A stretch of 8,262 nt of DNA from Candidatus Vogelbacteria bacterium (GTDB lineage Bacteria; Patescibacteriota; Minisyncoccia; Phycocordibacterales; XYD1-FULL-46-19): positions 1-8,262 of the forward strand of contig JAPLZN010000145.1 in the NCBI GenBank assembly GCA_026395035.1, read 5' to 3'. Positions 5,200 to 8,262 of this stretch are shown piece after piece. How positions within the stretch are numbered: position 1 is the stretch's first letter; every line of letters begins with the position of its first letter. Under the pieces are notes generated by a model. The model did no database searches and was not told where the DNA came from. It saw only the letters and a list, made by a program, of their open reading frames with translations. A program made the translations under genes and the position numbers.

Positions 5200-5223
5200 A
5201 AAAACCGCTGTCAGCGGTTTTTT
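5199..5223. terminator. Symmetric bidirectional terminator of the ATPase gene
   Basis: A6-CCGCTG-T-CAGCGG-T6: the GC core (5205-5210 with 5212-5217) is extended by A/T pairing. The minus strand has a T-run after the stem, serving the ATPase operon that stops at 5256. The plus strand also has a T-run. It touches the 13-bp hairpin at 5171-5199. Confidence 0.85.
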
Positions 5224-5232
5224 GTGTATTTA

Positions 5233-5258
5233 ATTCATCACTTGTCACTCATCATTCA
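5233..5258 (-). repeat. Degenerate heptad repeat covering the ATPase stop codon
   Basis: The plus strand reads TTCATCA, CTTGTCA, CTCATCA, TTCATAA in 7-nt register. On the minus strand, the sense of the ATPase gene, TGA codons occur repeatedly from the genuine stop onward and fall in all three frames within about 20 nt. It lies between the stop and the terminator. Confidence 0.6.
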
Positions 5259-7661
5259 TAATTGGCTATGTCCCGCCTGCGTCTGTTCGGCGTTTGGCCG
5301 AAGTTTAGCCACGATCTCCCTCTCCACTTCCGCTAGGTCGCGGCCATAGGTCAGACGCGAGAGCTCGAGCAGTTTCTCGCGTAATTCCGGCGAACCAGGC
5401 ACCGGATCAATACAGGTAAAAGAGAAAGGCTTAATCGGCTCACCATTCACCAGGAGTTTGGCGAAGGCTTTGTAGTTTTCAACCGTTGTCAGATCTTTGT
5501 CACTGAATTCGGGTGCAAAGTGCTTAAGCAGATATTCAGTGTCAGACGCCCCGACGCGGAAAGCCACCAGTGAACCGACATTGCCGAATACCGCTTCGCG
5601 GATATCGTCTTCCAATTGAGAAATGAATTGGTGGGCAACCGTCAGACACAAGCCGTACTTGCGCGCCTCAGATAGGATAGTCGAGATTGAATCGGTCGTA
5701 AAATTTTGAAACTCATCGATATAGAAGAAGAAATCGCTCCGATCGGCCGGACGCAGATCGCCACGGGCAAGCGCCGCCATCAAAATCCGGCCGGTGATAA
5801 TCATACCGAGCAGATTCGCGTTTTGCTCACCAATTTTGCCCTTGGCCAATTTCACCAATAAAATCTTTTTGTTGTCCATCAGTTCGCGAATGTTGAACGA
5901 CGACTTGATCTGGCCGATTACCGGACGCATGTAATCATTCGAGATAAAGGAGGCGAATTTGGAGACAATGTAGACCGTCATGTTGCCCAAGCCCTGGTCG
6001 CCGGTCGCCTTGCTCGCTTCCTTGGTCCAGAAATCCACCACCAACGGATCCTTACAACGCGAGAGTTTGTCGTTGCGATAGTCGGCATCGGAAAAAATCC
6101 GCGGGACATCAAGCAGGGTGACCTGTTCATGGGCCGCGTCACCAAGCATGAGCAGGAGGGCGTTGCGCAAGTAGTATTCGAACATCGGACCACCGGTCGT
6201 TTTCAAATCATAGAGGCGATCGAAAATCTTTAGGATTTCGCCGACGATGAACGATTTTTCTTCCGGCTTTGCTAGATTATATTCCAACATATTGAGTCCC
6301 AGCGGACGACGCAAATCACCGGGGTCAAACACGATCACATCGTCGATCCGTTCCGGCGGAATACGGTCAAGCACATTGTCCACCAGATCGCCGTGCGGAT
6401 CGATCACGCAAACACCCTTGCCGGCAACAATATCCTGCATGATCATCGGCGTAAATAATTTGTAAGACTTTCCGGTTCCGGTTTGGCCAATCACATAGAG
6501 ATGGCGACGACGATCCGCATCCTGCATTCGCACCAGTCGACGGTCTCCCCGAAAAATATTCTCACCCAAGATCACGCCCTCGGTCGACAAATTGGCGGGC
6601 GGTGCCACCTCTTTTGTCCGCAACCAGGAAATCCGCGGAACATCGGAACTGCCGGTCGGCAAGTGGATTAAACTGGCAATCTCTTCGGAATTAAGGACGG
6701 TCTGTTCGGTCGGGTTCCACTCGCGAAAGGAATACTCAAAAAATAACTTCTTCAATTTTTTCGGCACTTGGATCTTAAAGCTGTTACGCGAAGAAGCGGT
6801 AAATTGCGAAAAGGCACCGGCAATCGAGAGGAAGATTTCTTCCGCCCGACCGGGATCATTCGACGACGCTACGATGCGTGTAATAACGGAATACAACGGC
6901 TTGGATAATTTCTGACTGACCGCCTTCACTGCTTCTTCGTCAACAATTTTCGGACTTTCAACACCTTCCGTTTTTTTGCGGCCAAAGATCGCCCGATCGA
7001 TCTCCTTTATCACCGAACCGCCGCCAAAGACCGCGCCGGCACTTTCGCCCCTTTTCAATCGCTCCAATCCGGAGGAGATTTGTTTTCTTTCCGAGGAAAA
7101 AGCGGGGGTTACCAAAATTTGGATGGCCGCCCCATCACCCACTTCCTTCAGTTTGGACAAGGTCGAAAGGATTGGCGCAAAAGTATCGGCTTCCGCCTCG
7201 CGATAGGTGCGAAGGGGGAGCAAGCTGGCTTGATCTAATTTTAGATAGCCACCGGCGCTTTCTCCGCTCGGACTAAAAATATTGTATTCCGGCGCCTCGA
7301 GCACTTCTGCGTCCAGAAAGAGCCCCTGGACCTGTCGTTTGGCAAAATCGACATGCTGGCGCGGAACGGCGAGATAAAAATTGATGTGTTCGGTGTTATT
7401 TTCCACCGCCACCTCAAAGACAAACGGTTTCTTGATCGACGACAGGGAATTAAACAGTTGTTCGGTCTGATTGATCTCCAACAAAAAATCCTTCTGCCCC
7501 TCTTTTTCATCCTGACTGCGGCGCGGGATTTTAATCGACAAGACTTGCAAATCGAGCGCTGATAGAAAGGGCCGACGCAGGTAAGCATAAACAAGGCCAC
7601 CGATCACCGCAATGACCATCATGGGCACAATGTAAGCGAAGAAAAAAACGAGAGGATCCAT
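5256..7661 (-). CDS. Membrane-anchored VirD4/TraG-like (HerA/FtsK-class) DNA-pump ATPase
   Basis: Predicted 801 aa. One membrane segment at residues about 4-27 (FFFAYIVPMMVIAVIGGLVYAY) anchors a cytoplasmic protein. Residues about 30-350 form a large domain I cannot assign. The motor follows: Walker A GQTGTGKS (392-399, Lys398), then VCVIDPHGDLVDNVL, then Walker B FFFYIDEFQNF with Asp649-Glu650, and a sensor-like TVAHQFISQL segment. This arrangement is that of type IV coupling proteins and related DUF87/HerA ATPases, hexameric motors that drive DNA or protein through a membrane. No relaxase, mating-channel or other conjugation gene is in view. A role in a patescibacterial type IV pilus, DNA uptake or secretion apparatus is inference. 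It follows the 143-aa gene on the same strand, and no Shine-Dalgarno site precedes the ATG. Confidence 0.92.
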   Translation of the reverse strand: MDPLVFFFAYIVPMMVIAVIGGLVYAYLRRPFLSALDLQVLSIKIPRRSQDEKEGQKDFLLEINQTEQLFNSLSSIKKPFVFEVAVENNTEHINFYLAVPRQHVDFAKRQVQGLFLDAEVLEAPEYNIFSPSGESAGGYLKLDQASLLPLRTYREAEADTFAPILSTLSKLKEVGDGAAIQILVTPAFSSERKQISSGLERLKRGESAGAVFGGGSVIKEIDRAIFGRKKTEGVESPKIVDEEAVKAVSQKLSKPLYSVITRIVASSNDPGRAEEIFLSIAGAFSQFTASSRNSFKIQVPKKLKKLFFEYSFREWNPTEQTVLNSEEIASLIHLPTGSSDVPRISWLRTKEVAPPANLSTEGVILGENIFRGDRRLVRMQDADRRRHLYVIGQTGTGKSYKLFTPMIMQDIVAGKGVCVIDPHGDLVDNVLDRIPPERIDDVIVFDPGDLRRPLGLNMLEYNLAKPEEKSFIVGEILKIFDRLYDLKTTGGPMFEYYLRNALLLMLGDAAHEQVTLLDVPRIFSDADYRNDKLSRCKDPLVVDFWTKEASKATGDQGLGNMTVYIVSKFASFISNDYMRPVIGQIKSSFNIRELMDNKKILLVKLAKGKIGEQNANLLGMIITGRILMAALARGDLRPADRSDFFFYIDEFQNFTTDSISTILSEARKYGLCLTVAHQFISQLEDDIREAVFGNVGSLVAFRVGASDTEYLLKHFAPEFSDKDLTTVENYKAFAKLLVNGEPIKPFSFTCIDPVPGSPELREKLLELSRLTYGRDLAEVEREIVAKLRPNAEQTQAGHSQL

Positions 7662-7667
7662 AAATAT

Positions 7668-7762
7668 TAGTTAAAAGTTAAAAGTGCAAAGTTAAAAGTA
7701 AATTTGGTTTTAGAATTTAATTAGTACTAAACTTTTCACTTTTAACTTTTAACTTTTAACTA
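7668..7762. repeat. Long imperfect inverted repeat built from TTAAAAG heptads
   Basis: Arms 7668-7699 and 7731-7762 are 32 nt each and pair with three mismatches around a 31-nt AT-rich loop. Each arm is itself a tandem of 7-nt units (TTAAAAG, variants TGCAAAG and TGAAAAG). The right arm includes the TAG stop of the 143-aa gene (7760-7762). The left arm ends 6 nt from the ATG of the ATPase gene. The spacer between two cotranscribed genes is therefore almost entirely this structure. There is no T-run, so it is not a usual terminator. Confidence 0.8.
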
Positions 7763-8191
7763 CTTAACGATACCCCGAGAGACCAGTTCATCATAGAGGC
7801 GCGTTACCAGCGCATCGTGAAAGGCGTCCAACAGAAAAGGACTCTCGGTCTGTACTTTGGCGATAGTTGGACGAATACCGGAAGCAGGGATCATGGAGAT
7901 ATAACCGTTCAACTGCTCGACTGTTTCCGGCGGAAGGGTGGAAAGATAATCGTCCGCGACCGGTACGGGCTTTTTCACCACCGGCACAGTCGAATCATCA
8001 GAGACAGCCACCGGCGTTCCGCCGGAAACCGGAGCTTGCGAATAAAAATGCTCCGCGACCGCTTCGGACACCAATTCCTTATCTTCGTGCACAATTCCAC
8101 TCGTGCCTTCCAGTGCGCGCTTTTTCTCTTCAATCTGTCGCGACAATTCCGCGATCTCCGCTTCCAAACCGCCATTTAGATTTTCTGACAT
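7760..8191 (-). CDS. Small coiled-coil protein of unknown function, upstream of the ATPase
   Basis: Predicted 143 aa from the ATG at 8191 (MSENLNGG). Residues about 8-30 (LEAEIAELSRQIEEKKRALE) form a clear coiled coil. A Pro/Val-rich low-complexity linker follows (PVVKKPVPVADD, about residues 70-82). The C-terminal half (STLPPETVEQLNGYISMIP to the end) looks helical and ends LYDELVSRGIVK. There is no signal peptide or membrane segment. I do not recognise the family. The gene is 98 bp upstream of the ATPase start on the same strand, probably in one transcript, which suggests a partner, adaptor or regulator of that motor. The coiled coil would allow oligomerisation. No Shine-Dalgarno site precedes the ATG. 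Confidence 0.8.
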   Translation of the reverse strand: MSENLNGGLEAEIAELSRQIEEKKRALEGTSGIVHEDKELVSEAVAEHFYSQAPVSGGTPVAVSDDSTVPVVKKPVPVADDYLSTLPPETVEQLNGYISMIPASGIRPTIAKVQTESPFLLDAFHDALVTRLYDELVSRGIVK

Positions 8192-8195
8192 AAAT

Positions 8196-8228
8196 TAAGC
8201 AGTAAGCAATAAGCTAGTAAGCAGTAAG
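8196..8228 (+). repeat. Degenerate heptad repeat (TAAGCAG) in the leader of the 143-aa gene
   Basis: TAAGCAG, TAAGCAA, TAAGCTAG (one extra base), TAAGCAG, TAAG follow one another on the plus strand. TAA codons at 8196, 8203 and 8210 fall in the three different frames. On the minus strand, the sense of the adjacent gene, the units read CTGCTTA and lie in the presumed 5' untranslated region. Confidence 0.7.
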
Positions 8229-8247
8229 TAAATACATCCTTCGGCTA

Positions 8248-8253
8248 ATTATA
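8248..8253 (-). promoter_or_regulatory. -10 box for the coiled-coil/ATPase operon
   Basis: A perfect TATAAT on the minus strand gives a start near 8241 and a leader of about 50 nt containing the TAAGCAG heptads. The matching -35 position lies beyond the right edge of the window. Confidence 0.45.
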
Positions 8254-8262
8254 TTACAAAAA

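Noticed and set aside
6592..6915. 107-aa plus-strand open frame, and similar frames at 6247-6465 and 6976-7206
   Set aside because: All are antisense to the ATPase gene and show no motif, ribosome site or promoter of their own.
7668..8228. CRISPR array
   Set aside because: The repeats are 7-nt tandem units with no spacers of regular length and no cas genes.

Overview
The window looks like a piece of a small bacterial genome of the Patescibacteria (Candidate Phyla Radiation) type. This is inferred from gene content: a membrane-anchored VirD4/TraG-like ATPase preceded by a small coiled-coil protein, a LysM-M23 peptidase, and short spacers packed with degenerate heptad repeats and palindromes. 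Shine-Dalgarno sites are mostly absent. TGA is used as a stop, which argues against the code-25 lineages. No rRNA, tRNA, CRISPR array or transposase gene was seen.

Region 1 (1-2750): the 5' end of a possible minus-strand gene leaves the window at the left edge. Two plus-strand genes follow, separated by 2 nt: an AlgI/DltB-type MBOAT O-acyltransferase and an SGNH-fold protein with GDS and DTHWN motifs. Together they form a plausible module that acylates a surface or exported glycan. The SGNH gene carries an apparent frameshift between its membrane-anchor start (1657) and its catalytic body (from 1760). A strong, probably bidirectional terminator closes the module.

Region 2 (2764-3850): an unrecognised minus-strand gene has a good promoter and Shine-Dalgarno site, but a second apparent frameshift separates its N-terminus from its body. 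Upstream lies about 520 bp without a gene. It contains three small palindromes and a 211-nt nested multi-stem element (3449-3659) whose stems are flanked by recurring GGAG-type motifs. This element is the most unusual object in the window.

Region 3 (3792-5223): a minus-strand exported LysM-LysM-M23 endopeptidase with all metal ligands, followed by a terminator. Its upstream spacer has a TATAAT box, one perfect DnaA box, a plus-strand TTGACA box and two back-to-back perfect hairpins.

Region 4 (5224-8262): a minus-strand two-gene unit, a 143-aa coiled-coil protein followed by an 801-aa membrane-anchored DNA-pump-like ATPase. Their spacer folds into a long imperfect inverted repeat built from TTAAAAG heptads.

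Throughout the window, spacers at gene ends contain degenerate 7-nt repeats. In most cases each unit carries a stop codon in the sense of the gene just ended, so stops fall in all three frames.
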